Source: Myxococcus xanthus
Lineage (GTDB): Bacteria; Myxococcota; Myxococcia; Myxococcales; Myxococcaceae
Reading direction: 5' to 3'
DNA length: 64,000 nt
Assembly (NCBI RefSeq): GCF_006402735.1
Contig: NZ_CP017174.1
Span: forward strand, 6,986,001-7,050,000
The notes below the pieces were generated by a model. The model was not told the DNA's origin, ran no database searches, and saw only the letters and a program-made list of their open reading frames with translations. Both the position numbers and the translations under genes were made by a program. Shown piece by piece: positions 33,944 to 43,300 of this stretch. Numbering within the stretch: the stretch's first letter is position 1; every line of letters starts with the position of its first letter.

Positions 33944-35296
33944 CTACGCCGGCTTGGCGTGGTGCTCCAGGAAGTGCGTGTCCAGCTCGCCGGCCTGGAA
34001 GGCCGCATCCTGCACGATGCGCAGGTGGAGCGGGATGTTCGTCTTGATGCCTTCGATGCGGAACGACTGGAGCGCCGTCACGGAGCGCTCAATCGCCTGC
34101 GCCCGTGTCTCACCGGTGACGATGAGCTTGGCAATCATCGGGTCGTAGTTGGGCGTGACGGTGTTGCCCTCGCCGTAGCCCGCGTCCAGCCGGACGCCCT
34201 CGCCCGTGGGCGGCTGGAACACCTTCAGCGGCCCGGGGGACGGGAAGAACTTCACCGGGTCCTCGGCGTAGATGCGGAACTCCAGCGCCGCCCCGCGCCG
34301 CTTCACGTCCTCTTGCTTCACCGTGAGGCGCTCGCCCGCGGCGATGCGCAGCTGCCAGCCGATGAGGTCCAGCCCCGTGGTCAGCTCCGTCACCGGGTGC
34401 TCCACCTGGAGGCGGGCGTTCATCTCGATGAAGTAGACCTCACCGTCCGAGTACAGGAACTCCACCGTGCCGGCGTTGGCGTAGCCGAAGGCCTTCGCCG
34501 CGGCCACGGCGGCCGTGAAGAGCTTCTGCGCCAGCTCCGGGTTGCGCCCGTCCGCGAACAGCACGGAGGGGGCTTCCTCCACCACCTTCTGGTGGCGCCG
34601 CTGGATGGAGCATTCCCGCTCCAGGCAGTGGATGAGGTGGCCGTGCTGGTCCCCCAGAATCTGGACCTCGATGTGCCGCGGCGCCGGGAAGTAGCGCTCC
34701 ACGTACACGCCTTCCTTGCCGAAGGCGGCCTTCGCCCGGTCCGTGCACTGGCGGTAGACCTTCTCCATCTCCGCGGGATTCCTGGCCACCGCCATGCCAA
34801 TGCCGCCGCCGCCGCTGGCCGCCTTGACGAGCACCGGGTAGCCGATGCGCTCGGCCTCCGCCAGCGCGCTGGCCACGTCGGGCACCACGCCCTCGCTGCC
34901 GGGCACCACGGGAACCCCCGCGGCGGACACCAACTTGCGGGCCTGGCTCTTGTCCTTCATCCGCGCCATGGCCTCCGGCGGCGGTCCCACGAAGATGAGC
35001 CCCGCGTCCGCGCAGGCCTGGGCGAACTCGCCGTTCTCCGACAGGAAGCCGTAGCCCGGGTGGATGGCCTGCGCACCCGTCTGCTTCGCGGCCTCCAGGA
35101 TGGCGGCGGTGTTGAGATAGCTGTCCTTGGCCGGTGCGGGGCCGATGCGCACCGCCTCGTCGGCCTCCTTCACGAAGGGCAGCTCGGCGTCCGCGTCCGA
35201 ATAAACGGCGACCGTCTTGAGCCCCATGCCCCGGGCCACCACGCCGATGCGGCGGGCAATCTCTCCCCGGTTGGCGATGAGCAGCTTCTGGAACAT
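33944..35296 (-). CDS. accC: Biotin carboxylase subunit of an acyl-CoA carboxylase
   Basis: A 450-residue ATP-grasp biotin carboxylase that carboxylates biotin on BCCP using ATP and bicarbonate. Signatures are FQKLLIANRGEIARRI at the start, the glycine-rich ATP loop KAASGGGGIGMAV, HIEVQILGD, RECSIQRRHQK and FIEMNARLQVEH. Length is the family norm. It heads the operon accC-like-BCCP-crotonase; no carboxyltransferase gene is in the window, so the acyl-CoA substrate (acetyl, propionyl, methylcrotonyl or geranyl type) cannot be fixed. ATG 35296 is preceded by AGGGG. Confidence 0.92.
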   Translation of the reverse strand: MFQKLLIANRGEIARRIGVVARGMGLKTVAVYSDADAELPFVKEADEAVRIGPAPAKDSYLNTAAILEAAKQTGAQAIHPGYGFLSENGEFAQACADAGLIFVGPPPEAMARMKDKSQARKLVSAAGVPVVPGSEGVVPDVASALAEAERIGYPVLVKAASGGGGIGMAVARNPAEMEKVYRQCTDRAKAAFGKEGVYVERYFPAPRHIEVQILGDQHGHLIHCLERECSIQRRHQKVVEEAPSVLFADGRNPELAQKLFTAAVAAAKAFGYANAGTVEFLYSDGEVYFIEMNARLQVEHPVTELTTGLDLIGWQLRIAAGERLTVKQEDVKRRGAALEFRIYAEDPVKFFPSPGPLKVFQPPTGEGVRLDAGYGEGNTVTPNYDPMIAKLIVTGETRAQAIERSVTALQSFRIEGIKTNIPLHLRIVQDAAFQAGELDTHFLEHHAKPA

Positions 35297-35442
35297 GGCG
35301 AAACCCCTGGGGTGCGGGTGCGAAAGGGCGGCGAACCTAACCCTCGCTCCCTCCCAAGACAAGGGTGCGGACGGACGTGCAACAGGTCCCTACAGTCCAG
35401 TAAATTTGCGGGTCTACGAGGCGGTGTCGTACCTTGCTCCCC

Positions 35443-35823
35443 GTGACGCCCCCCTCTTCCTCAAGCCCTGGCGGCGTGGTCAATCTGCACCACGCGCGGC
35501 GCGCCAAGCGCCTGGACCTCTACCGTGGCCGGCACACGGACCGCGTGCGCTTCGTGCGTACCACGCTCGAGACTTTGACGCAGAGCGGAACCCTCTTCAC
35601 CGAGGAGGGCACGCGCCGCGGCCTCTCCTTGCTGAAGGCGCTCCAACTGCTGCAGCGGGCCCACGCGCGCCTGGAGGAAGTGTCCGGCGACGGCGTGCTG
35701 CCCGCGGCCCGGCTCCCGGAGCGCGTGGACGCGCTCTATTCGGAAGTCGACGGCCTCTTCGCCCGCGCGGACACCCTGTCCGCACGCGACGAAGCCAGCG
35801 TGGCCCAGCTTCCCGCTCGCTGA
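35443..35823 (+). CDS. Small hypothetical protein
   Basis: A 126-residue protein with no signal or membrane segment. Its composition is helical and charged (LYRGRHTDRVRFVRTTLETL, RAHARLEEVSGDG, ERVDALYSEVDGLFARADTL), suggesting a small helical bundle. The start is GTG 35443 or TTG 35434; neither has a Shine-Dalgarno. It lies divergent from the biotin carboxylase gene and convergent with ftsZ, 21 bases from the ftsZ stop. No family recognised. Confidence 0.6.
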   Translation: MTPPSSSSPGGVVNLHHARRAKRLDLYRGRHTDRVRFVRTTLETLTQSGTLFTEEGTRRGLSLLKALQLLQRAHARLEEVSGDGVLPAARLPERVDALYSEVDGLFARADTLSARDEASVAQLPAR

Positions 35824-35844
35824 GCTCCGCTTCTCCCCTGCCCC

Positions 35845-37062
35845 TTACGGCAGTTCCGTCTGGCCCTGCCGCCGCAGGAAGGTGGGGATGTCGAACTGGT
35901 CCTCGTCCAGCGGCAGCGGCGCGTCCTTCACCACCGCGGTGCGGGCGCTCACAGACTTGCTGCTCTCCACGGTGAGCGGCCGCGAGCCGCTGCCCTTCGC
36001 GGGCACCAGGCTGGCGACTTCCTCACGCGCGTTGGCGAGCACGGACGGAGCCGGTCGCGACAGCGGCACCTGCACCACCGGCGTCACCGTGCGGACCTTG
36101 GGCGCGTCGCGGTGGACGAAGCCCGTGGCGATGATGGTGATCTTCACCTCGTCAGCGATGTTCTCGTCGATGAGCGAGCCGAAGATGATTTCCGCCTCGC
36201 TGTCGGCGGCGTCGTGCACCAGCGTCAGGGCCTCGTTGACCTCCTGCAGGGTCATGTCGCGGCCACCGGTGATGTTGATGAGCAGGCCCGTGGCGCCGTC
36301 GATGGAGACATCCTCCAGCAGCGGGCTGGCGATGGCCTGCTGCATGGCAATCAGCGCGCGCTTGTCTCCGGTCGAGTGGCCCGTGCCCATGAGCGCGATG
36401 CCCTTGTCGCTCATGATGGTCTTCACGTCGGCGAAGTCGACATTGATGTAGCCGTGGTACTGGATGAGGTCGCTGATGCCCTGCACGGCGTTCAGCAGGA
36501 CCTCGTCCGCGCGCTTGAAGGTCTCCAGCAGCGGCATCGGCTCGTTGGAGAGCGACAGCAGGCGCTGGTTCGGAATCGTGATGAGCGTGTCCACCGCGGC
36601 CTTGAGCTCCACGATGCCCTGCTCGGCCTGCTTGCGGCGCTTGTTGCCCTCGAAGAGGAAGGGCTTGGTGACGACGCCCACCGTGAGGCAACCCAGGCTC
36701 TTGGCGATGTCCGCGATGATGGGCGCGGCGCCCGTGCCGGTGCCGCCGCCCATGCCGGCGGTGACGAACACCATGTCGGCGCCCTCGAGCACCGCGGCAA
36801 TCTGGTCACGCGACTCCAGGGCGGCCTCGCGGCCCATCTCCGGGTTGGCGCCCGCGCCCAGGCCCTTCGTCAGCGTCTGGCCCAACTGAAGCCGGGTGGG
36901 CGCCTTGCTCGCGGCGAGCGCCTGGACATCGGTGTTGGCGGCGATGAAGTCCACCCGGTCCAGCTTGGACAGGATCATCGTATTGACGGCGTTGCAGCCG
37001 GCCCCACCCGCCCCGACGACCCGAATCTTGGCGGCCTGCTTGTTCTGATCGAACTGGTCCAT
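35845..37062 (-). CDS. ftsZ: Cell division protein FtsZ
   Basis: A 405-residue tubulin-like GTPase that polymerises into the Z-ring. The GTP-binding signature [13 protein letters not shown] is intact, with [15 protein letters not shown] near the N-terminus and the T7 synergy region ([11 protein letters not shown]). The conserved C-terminal peptide DIPTFLRRQ, the docking site for FtsA-type anchors, follows a ~75-residue variable linker. GAGAGGAC precedes ATG 37062. Unlike the usual arrangement, ftsA is about 8.7 kb away, separated by a giant gene with its own terminator, so ftsZ should depend on its own promoter near 37119-37146. Confidence 0.97.
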   Translation of the reverse strand: MDQFDQNKQAAKIRVVGAGGAGCNAVNTMILSKLDRVDFIAANTDVQALAASKAPTRLQLGQTLTKGLGAGANPEMGREAALESRDQIAAVLEGADMVFVTAGMGGGTGTGAAPIIADIAKSLGCLTVGVVTKPFLFEGNKRRKQAEQGIVELKAAVDTLITIPNQRLLSLSNEPMPLLETFKRADEVLLNAVQGISDLIQYHGYINVDFADVKTIMSDKGIALMGTGHSTGDKRALIAMQQAIASPLLEDVSIDGATGLLINITGGRDMTLQEVNEALTLVHDAADSEAEIIFGSLIDENIADEVKITIIATGFVHRDAPKVRTVTPVVQVPLSRPAPSVLANAREEVASLVPAKGSGSRPLTVESSKSVSARTAVVKDAPLPLDEDQFDIPTFLRRQGQTELP

Positions 37063-37118
37063 GGTGGTCCTCTCGCCCGGAGTGGCGCGATGCAGCGCGC
37101 CTGCTCCCAACCTCCACA

Positions 37119-37146
37119 ATCATCAGCAAGTCCCACGCTTTGGCAA
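37119..37146 (-). promoter_or_regulatory. Putative ftsZ promoter
   Basis: On the minus strand TTGCCA (37146-37141) and GATGAT (37124-37119) are separated by 16 bases, about 57 bases before the ftsZ start. The -35 matches 5 of 6 and the -10 4 of 6 sigma-70 consensus positions. It lies after the giant gene's terminator, so ftsZ needs such a promoter. Confidence 0.5.
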
Positions 37147-37151
37147 GTATT

Positions 37152-37171
37152 CCGCTACGAGCCTGTAGCGG
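37152..37171 (-). promoter_or_regulatory. Inverted repeat immediately upstream of the ftsZ promoter
   Basis: CCGCTAC-N6-GTAGCGG, a perfect 7-bp inverted repeat ending five bases before the putative -35. The half-site GCTAC/GTAGC recurs as an inverted repeat upstream of ftsQ. Position and symmetry suit a dimeric regulator. Confidence 0.45.
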
Positions 37172-37305
37172 GATGCTGCGCGTCCGAGTCCTGACGCGCA
37201 CTTACGCCAACGCCAGGACGTGCAGGCGTGCGGCGCGGTGGGTGAACTTCGCCCCTTGACTCGCGATACACGGCACTGCTTAGCGGGTGGGACGCAGCAT
37301 GCCCC

Positions 37306-37347
37306 AAAAAACGACGGGTGGCCCCGAAATCTCTTTCGGAGCCACCC
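37306..37347 (-). terminator. Intrinsic terminator of the giant gene
   Basis: On the minus strand GGGTGGCTCCGAAA pairs over 14 bp (one G-U) with TTTCGGGGCCACCC around GAGA, followed after four bases by TTTTTT. A textbook rho-independent terminator between the giant gene and ftsZ. Confidence 0.9.
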
Positions 37348-37350
37348 TCG

Positions 37351-37385
37351 CTGAAATCACCCGGTGTGTTTCACCGGGGATTCAG
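37351..37385 (-). other. Second hairpin after the giant gene stop
   Basis: CCCGGTG (37360-37366) pairs with CACCGGG (37372-37378) around TGTTT, and outer bases CTGAAATC/GATTCAG extend the stem with two bulged A residues. It lies between the stop codon and the terminator and could stabilise the 3' end of the mRNA. Confidence 0.5.
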
Positions 37386-37395
37386 AGCCCGTGGG

Positions 37396-40300
37396 TCAGC
37401 GCGCCTCGCGTTCCACTTCCACCTTCCCCACGCGGAGGATGGTGAATCCCACGCGGCGGTTGTTCTCACGGCCCGTCGCCGTCTTGTTGGTGTCCACCGG
37501 CTTCGTCTCACCGTAGCCCACCGCCTCCATGCGGCCCTCGGCGATGCCCTCCTTCACCAGGAAGGCCCGCACGTTGTTCGCGCGGCGCTGCGACAGGTCC
37601 AGGTTCTTCGCGTCGTTGCCCTGGTCGTCGGTGTGGCCCTCGATGCGGAGCAACTCCACCTGCGGGTTGGCGCGCAGCACCGCGGCCGCCTGCTTCAGCA
37701 GCGGAAACGAGCGGGCCAGGATGACGTCCTTTCCGGTCGCGAAGTAGACCTTCTCCAGGATGACGATGCGCTCGCCTTCCACGAGCACCTTCACCGTGCC
37801 CTTGTCGGGGCAGCCGTCCTCGTCCTGGAAGCCGTTGATGGTCTCTGGCTCGTTCGGGCACTTGTCCGCCGTGTCGGGAATGCCGTCCCGGTCGTTGTCC
37901 GGGTCGGGGCAGCCGTCCTCATCCTGGAAGCCGTCCTTGTCCTCCGGGTCGTTGGGGCAGCGATCATCCGGGTCCATGATGCCGTCGCCATCCGTGTCCA
38001 CCGGCGGCGGAGGCGGCGCCACATCCGGGCAGCCATCCGAGTCCTCGAAGCCGTTGACCGTCTCCGGCTCGTTCGGGCACGTGTCCGCCGTGTCGGGGAT
38101 GCCGTCCGCGTCGTTGTCCGGGTCGGGGCAGCCGTCCTCATCCTGGAAGCCGTCCTTGTCCTCGGGCTCCGTCGGGCAGGCGTCGTCGATGTCCAGGATG
38201 CCGTCGCCGTCCGTGTCCACCGGCGCGGCCTGCTTGGGCTCACGGGACGGCTCCGGGCTGTAGCTGAAGCCCGCGAGCAGCCGGAAGCCCGGCGTGCCGT
38301 AGCCGCGGGTGAGCCCCGGCCCACCGCCGACGTGCGCGGAGAATCCGCCCAGCGCGCGGTACTTCAGCGCCGCCAACAGCTCCAGCGGGCGCTCCTCGGT
38401 GTCCTGCTGCTCCAGGTTCACCGCGCCCACCAGCGTGGCCGCGAGCGCCAGCGGCACCTCGCTCACCGTGAAGGGCAGCTCGGCGCCCACGCCGTAGGAC
38501 ACCGCGTTGCCCAGGTTCAGGTTGCGCAGCTGCTGCTTCTCCCGGAAGTCCACGCCCACGTTGGCGGCCACGCGAAACCGCTCGCCGTATTCGGCCACCA
38601 GGCGCGGCTGCACGCCCACACCCGAGCCCCCGAGGAAGTCGGAGCCGCCGCCCGTGGGCAGCACCACCGGCACCGTCAGGGCCAGGCCGAAGGAGCCCTC
38701 CTCCAGGAGGCGGGCCTTGGGCACCAGGCGCAGGTCACCGATGCCGCCCGAGCCCACGCCCTGGGCGAAGGACGGGTCCACCATGGGCGCCGCCTGCGAA
38801 CGCTGGAGCGTCACCGGCAGCAGCACGCCGAGCTCGAAGCGGTCGAAGAGGCCCACCGAGCCCATCAGGTCCACACCCACCTGGCTGCGCACCAGCGCGG
38901 TGATGAACCGGCCCGAGCGCGGGTCCATGAAGTTGAGCGGCTTGTCCGCGTAGTTGACGGACATGCCCACGTTCCAACCCAGGTGGGAATGCACCTGGGC
39001 GCTCTGGACGCCCAGGATGTCCTTCGAGCTCGGCCCCGGCTTGTACTGCTGCACATCGATGGACTGGGACGCGGACAGCGTGGGCACCTGCGCCACGGCC
39101 GGCCGCGACACCATCAGGACCGCCAGCGCCAGCACGGCGGCGGCGGCCACAGGGGCCCCACCGGCCCGCCCCGCCGAGCGGCGGAAGCGGCCCAGCAGGG
39201 GCAGCCCGAGCAGCAGCAGCGCCAGCGGAGCGAAGGTGCCCGCCCCACTCGTGCTGCACCCACGGCCGGAGATGACGAAGTCGTCGTTGCCGTCCAGCGG
39301 GTTGGTCCCACCGGTGACTTCCTCGCCGTCATTCACGCCGCCGCCGTCCGTGTCGGCGTTGTTCGGGTCCGTCTCGCCGTTGTCGAAGGAGCCGTTGCGG
39401 TTGGCATCCTCCGCGCCGTCCAGCAGGCCGTCACCGTCCGTGTCCGGGTCGAGCGGGTTGGTGGGGTTGTTACCGCGCACCTCCACGCCGTCCGTCAGGC
39501 CGTCATCGTCCGTGTCAGCGTTGTTCGGGTCCGTCTCCGTGGAGTCGACGCGACCGTCATGGTTGGCGTCCTCCTCGCCGTCGCGCAGGCCGTCACCGTC
39601 CGTGTCCGGGTTCTTCGGGTCGGTGGTGGTGCTCGGGTCCGCGTCCGGACGGAAGTTGGGCGAGTTGCGGTCCGTATCCGCCGGAGCGCTCTCCAGCGTC
39701 ACGCCCATCTCCGTGCCGTCCAGGATGCCGTCGTTGTCGCTGTCCGGATCCAACGCGTCGATGAGGCCGTCACCATCCGTGTCGGTGATGCCGTCGATGC
39801 CGTCCGGCACGCCGTCGTCGTCGCTGTCCGCGTCGTTGGGGTCCAGGCCCAGCGCGATTTCGGTCGCATCATCGATGCCGTCACCGTCGGAGTCGACGTC
39901 GTCCGCGGGGTTGAGCGGATCCGTCTCGTCCGGGTCCACCCGTCCGTTGCGGTTGGCGTCCTCGATGCCGTCACGCACGCTGCCGCCGTCCGTGTCGGGG
40001 TTGAGCGGGTCCGTCGTCGTGGTCGGGTCGGAGTCCGCCACGAAGCGCGTCATGTCCGTATCGGTGCCCTGGGGCTCGGTGAGGCCCAGCTCCAGACCGT
40101 CCGACAGCAGGTCGCCATCGGTATCCCTGTTGTTCGGGTCCGTCTCACCCTCGTCGACGATGCCGTTGTGGTTGGCGTCCTCGTTGCCATCCAGGATGCC
40201 GTCGTCATCCGAGTCATCGTCGAGCGGATCCGTCCCAGCGACATTCACCTCGATGCCGTCCGGCAGTCCGTCACCGTCCGTGTCGGGGTTCTCCGGGTCG

Positions 40301-43300
40301 GTGCCCAGCACAACCTCCTCGGCGTCCGTCAGGCCGTCGCCATCCGTGTCGACCGCGACCGACCAGGTGTAGGTCGCCGGCGTGTCGTCCACGTTGCCCG
40401 CCTCATCCACCGCGCGGACGCTCAGCGTGTGGCTGCCTTCCGCCAGGCTCGTGAAGGTGACCGGGTCCGTGCACGGCACGTACGCCGCGCCGTCCAGGCT
40501 GCACTCGTACGTCACCGGGGACTCGTCCGAATCGAAGTCGAACGTCGCGGTGCCGGGCGCGTCTGCCAGCGGCGGGCCCGAGATGATGAGGGTGTCCGGC
40601 GCGGAGGTGTCCACCGTCCAGGTGTAGCTGGCCGGCGTCGGATCCACGTTGCCTTCCCCATCCACCGCACGGACCTCCAGGGTGTGCTCTCCGTCATCCA
40701 GCCCCGTGAAGGTGACCGGGTCCGTGCACGCCGTGAAGGCCGCGCCGTCCAGGCTGCACTCGTACGTCACCGGGGATTCGTCCGAGTCGAAGTCGAACGT
40801 CGCCGAGTCGCTGTTGGACAACGCGGGCGGCGTCGAGGTGAACATCGTCTCCGGCGGCTCCGCGTCCACGGTGAAGGTGTGCGTCACCGTCGTGCCGGTA
40901 TTGCCCGCCTCGTCCTCCGCCGTGACGGACACCGTGTGGGGGCCCTCCGACAGCGTGTCGCCCACGGGGAGCGACCAGTTGCCGGACGGGTCGGCCACCA
41001 CCGTCCCCACCGTGACGCCATCCACCACCACCGTCACCGTGCTGCCCGGCTCCGTCGTACCGGAGTACGTCACCACCGGCACATCGAGCACCGCGCCGTC
41101 CGCGGGCGTGGTGATGACCACCACCGGCGCCTCCGTATCCACCGTCCAGGTGTACTCGGCGGGCGTCGGGTCCACGTTGCCCGCCGCGTCCACCGCGCGC
41201 ACCGCCAGCGTCTGGGCGCCGTCCGGCAGCGGGCCGAACTGCGCCTGGGCCGGGCACGCCGTGAAGGGCGCGCCGTTCAGCGAGCACTCGTACGTCACCG
41301 GAGACTCGTTCGAGGAGAAGACGAAGTCCGCGGTAGCCACGTTCGTCAGCACCGCCGGGCCACTGTCGATGGCGGTATCCGGCGCCGCCGTGTCCACCGT
41401 GAAGGTGGAACTCGTCGGAGCGCTGGTGTTGCCTGCCTCATCCGTCGCCGTGACAACAACCGTGTACGGGCCGTCCGCCAGCGTCACCGGCGGCGTGAAG
41501 GTCCAGTTGCCACCCGCATCGACCGGGATGGGGCCGTAGGTCGTCCCATCCAGCGTCAGCGTCACGAACTCGGCGCCATCCGCCGTGCCGGTGATGGTCA
41601 CCACCCCATCATCCAGCACCGCGCCATTCGCGGGCGAGGTGATGAGCGGCGCCACCGGCGGCGTGAGGTCCACCGTCCAGGTGTGCTCGGCGGGCGTCGG
41701 GTCCACGTTGCCCGCCGCGTCCACCGCGCGCACCAGGAGCGTGTGATCCCCTTCCGCGAAGCCTTCGAACGTCACCGTCTCCGTGCACGGCACGTAGGCC
41801 GTACCGTCCAGGCTGCACTCGTAGGTGGAGCCCGGCTCGGAGGCCGCGAACTCGAACGAGGCCGACGTCTCCGAGGTCACCGCCGACGGGCCGCTCACGA
41901 CGAGCGTGTCCGGCGACGTCGTGTCCACCGTCCACGCGTACTGCGCGGGCGTCGGGTCCACGTTGCCCGCCGCATCCACCGCGCGCACCAGGAGCAAGTG
42001 GTCCCCATCCGCCAAGCCCGTGAAAATCGCGGGGTTGGTGCAGGCCACGTAGGCGCCCCCATCCAGGCTGCACTCGTAGGCCACGCCGCCGCCCTCCGAG
42101 CGGAGTTCGAAGGTGGCGGACGTCGCGTTGGTGACCAGCGCCGGCCCCGAGTCGATGAAGGTATCAGGTGCCGACAGGTCGACGATGAAGGTGCTCGTCA
42201 CCGGTCCCGCGGAGTTGCCGGCCGGGTCGACGCTGGTGATGCTCACCGTGTGCGGGCCCTCGTCGAGCGGCTCAGGCACGGTGAAGGTCCAGTTGCCGTC
42301 CTCGTCGACGGCGATGGGACCGTGCGTCGCACCACCGACCTCCAGGTAGATGCTGCTACCCGGCTCCCCCGTTCCCGTCAGCGTCGGCGTCGCGGTGGAG
42401 ACCTCCTCCTGGTCCGCGGGCGAGTCGATGGTCGGCAGCGTCGGGGGTGTGAGGTCCACCGTCCAGGTGTACTCGGCGGGCGTCGGGTCCACGTTGCCCG
42501 CCGCGTCCACCGCGCGCACCGCCAGCGCCTGGGCGCCCTCGCTCAGGCCCGTGAGCATCTGCGGATCCGTGCAGGCCACGAACGGCGTGCCGTTCAGCGA
42601 GCACTCGTACGTCACCGGGATCTCGTTCGAGTCGAAGTCGAACGTGGCGCTGGTGGCGTTCGTCACCGCTGGCGGGCCACTCACGATGGTGGTGTCCGGC
42701 GCGGTGGCATCCACCGTCCACGTCCGGGTGGCGGGCGTCGAGTCCACGTTGCCCGCCGCGTCCACCGCGCGCACCGCAAGGGTGTGCGCACCGTCCGCCA
42801 GGCCCGTGAACGTCTGCGGGTCCGTGCAGGCCACGAACGGCGCGCCGTCCAGCGAGCACTGGTACGTCACCGGGCTCTCATTCGAGCTGAAGTCGAACGT
42901 CGCGCTGCTGGACGTCGTCGTCCCCGAAGGGCCGCTGACAATCGTCGTCTCCGGCGCCGTCGTGTCCACCGTCCACGCATACGTCGCGGGCGTCGGGTCC
43001 ACGTTGCCCGCCGCATCCACCGCGCGCACCGCCAGGGTGTGGTTGCCCTGGCTCAAGCCGGTGAACGTTTGCGGGTCCGTGCAGGCCACGAACGGCGCGC
43101 CGTCCAGCGAGCACTGGTACGTCACCGGGCTCTCGTTGGAGCTGAAGTCGAACGTCGCGCTGGTGGAATTCGTCACCGCTGGCGGGCCACTCACGATGGT
43201 GGTGTCCGGCGCGGTGGCATCCACCGTCCACGTCCGGGTGGCGGGCGTCGAGTCCACGTTGCCCGCCGCGTCCACCGCGCGCACCGCAAGGGTGTGCGCA

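Noticed and set aside
37256-37284. Plus-strand promoter TTGACT with a 17-base spacer
   Set aside because: The -10 (CTTAGC) is poor and no plus-strand gene follows.
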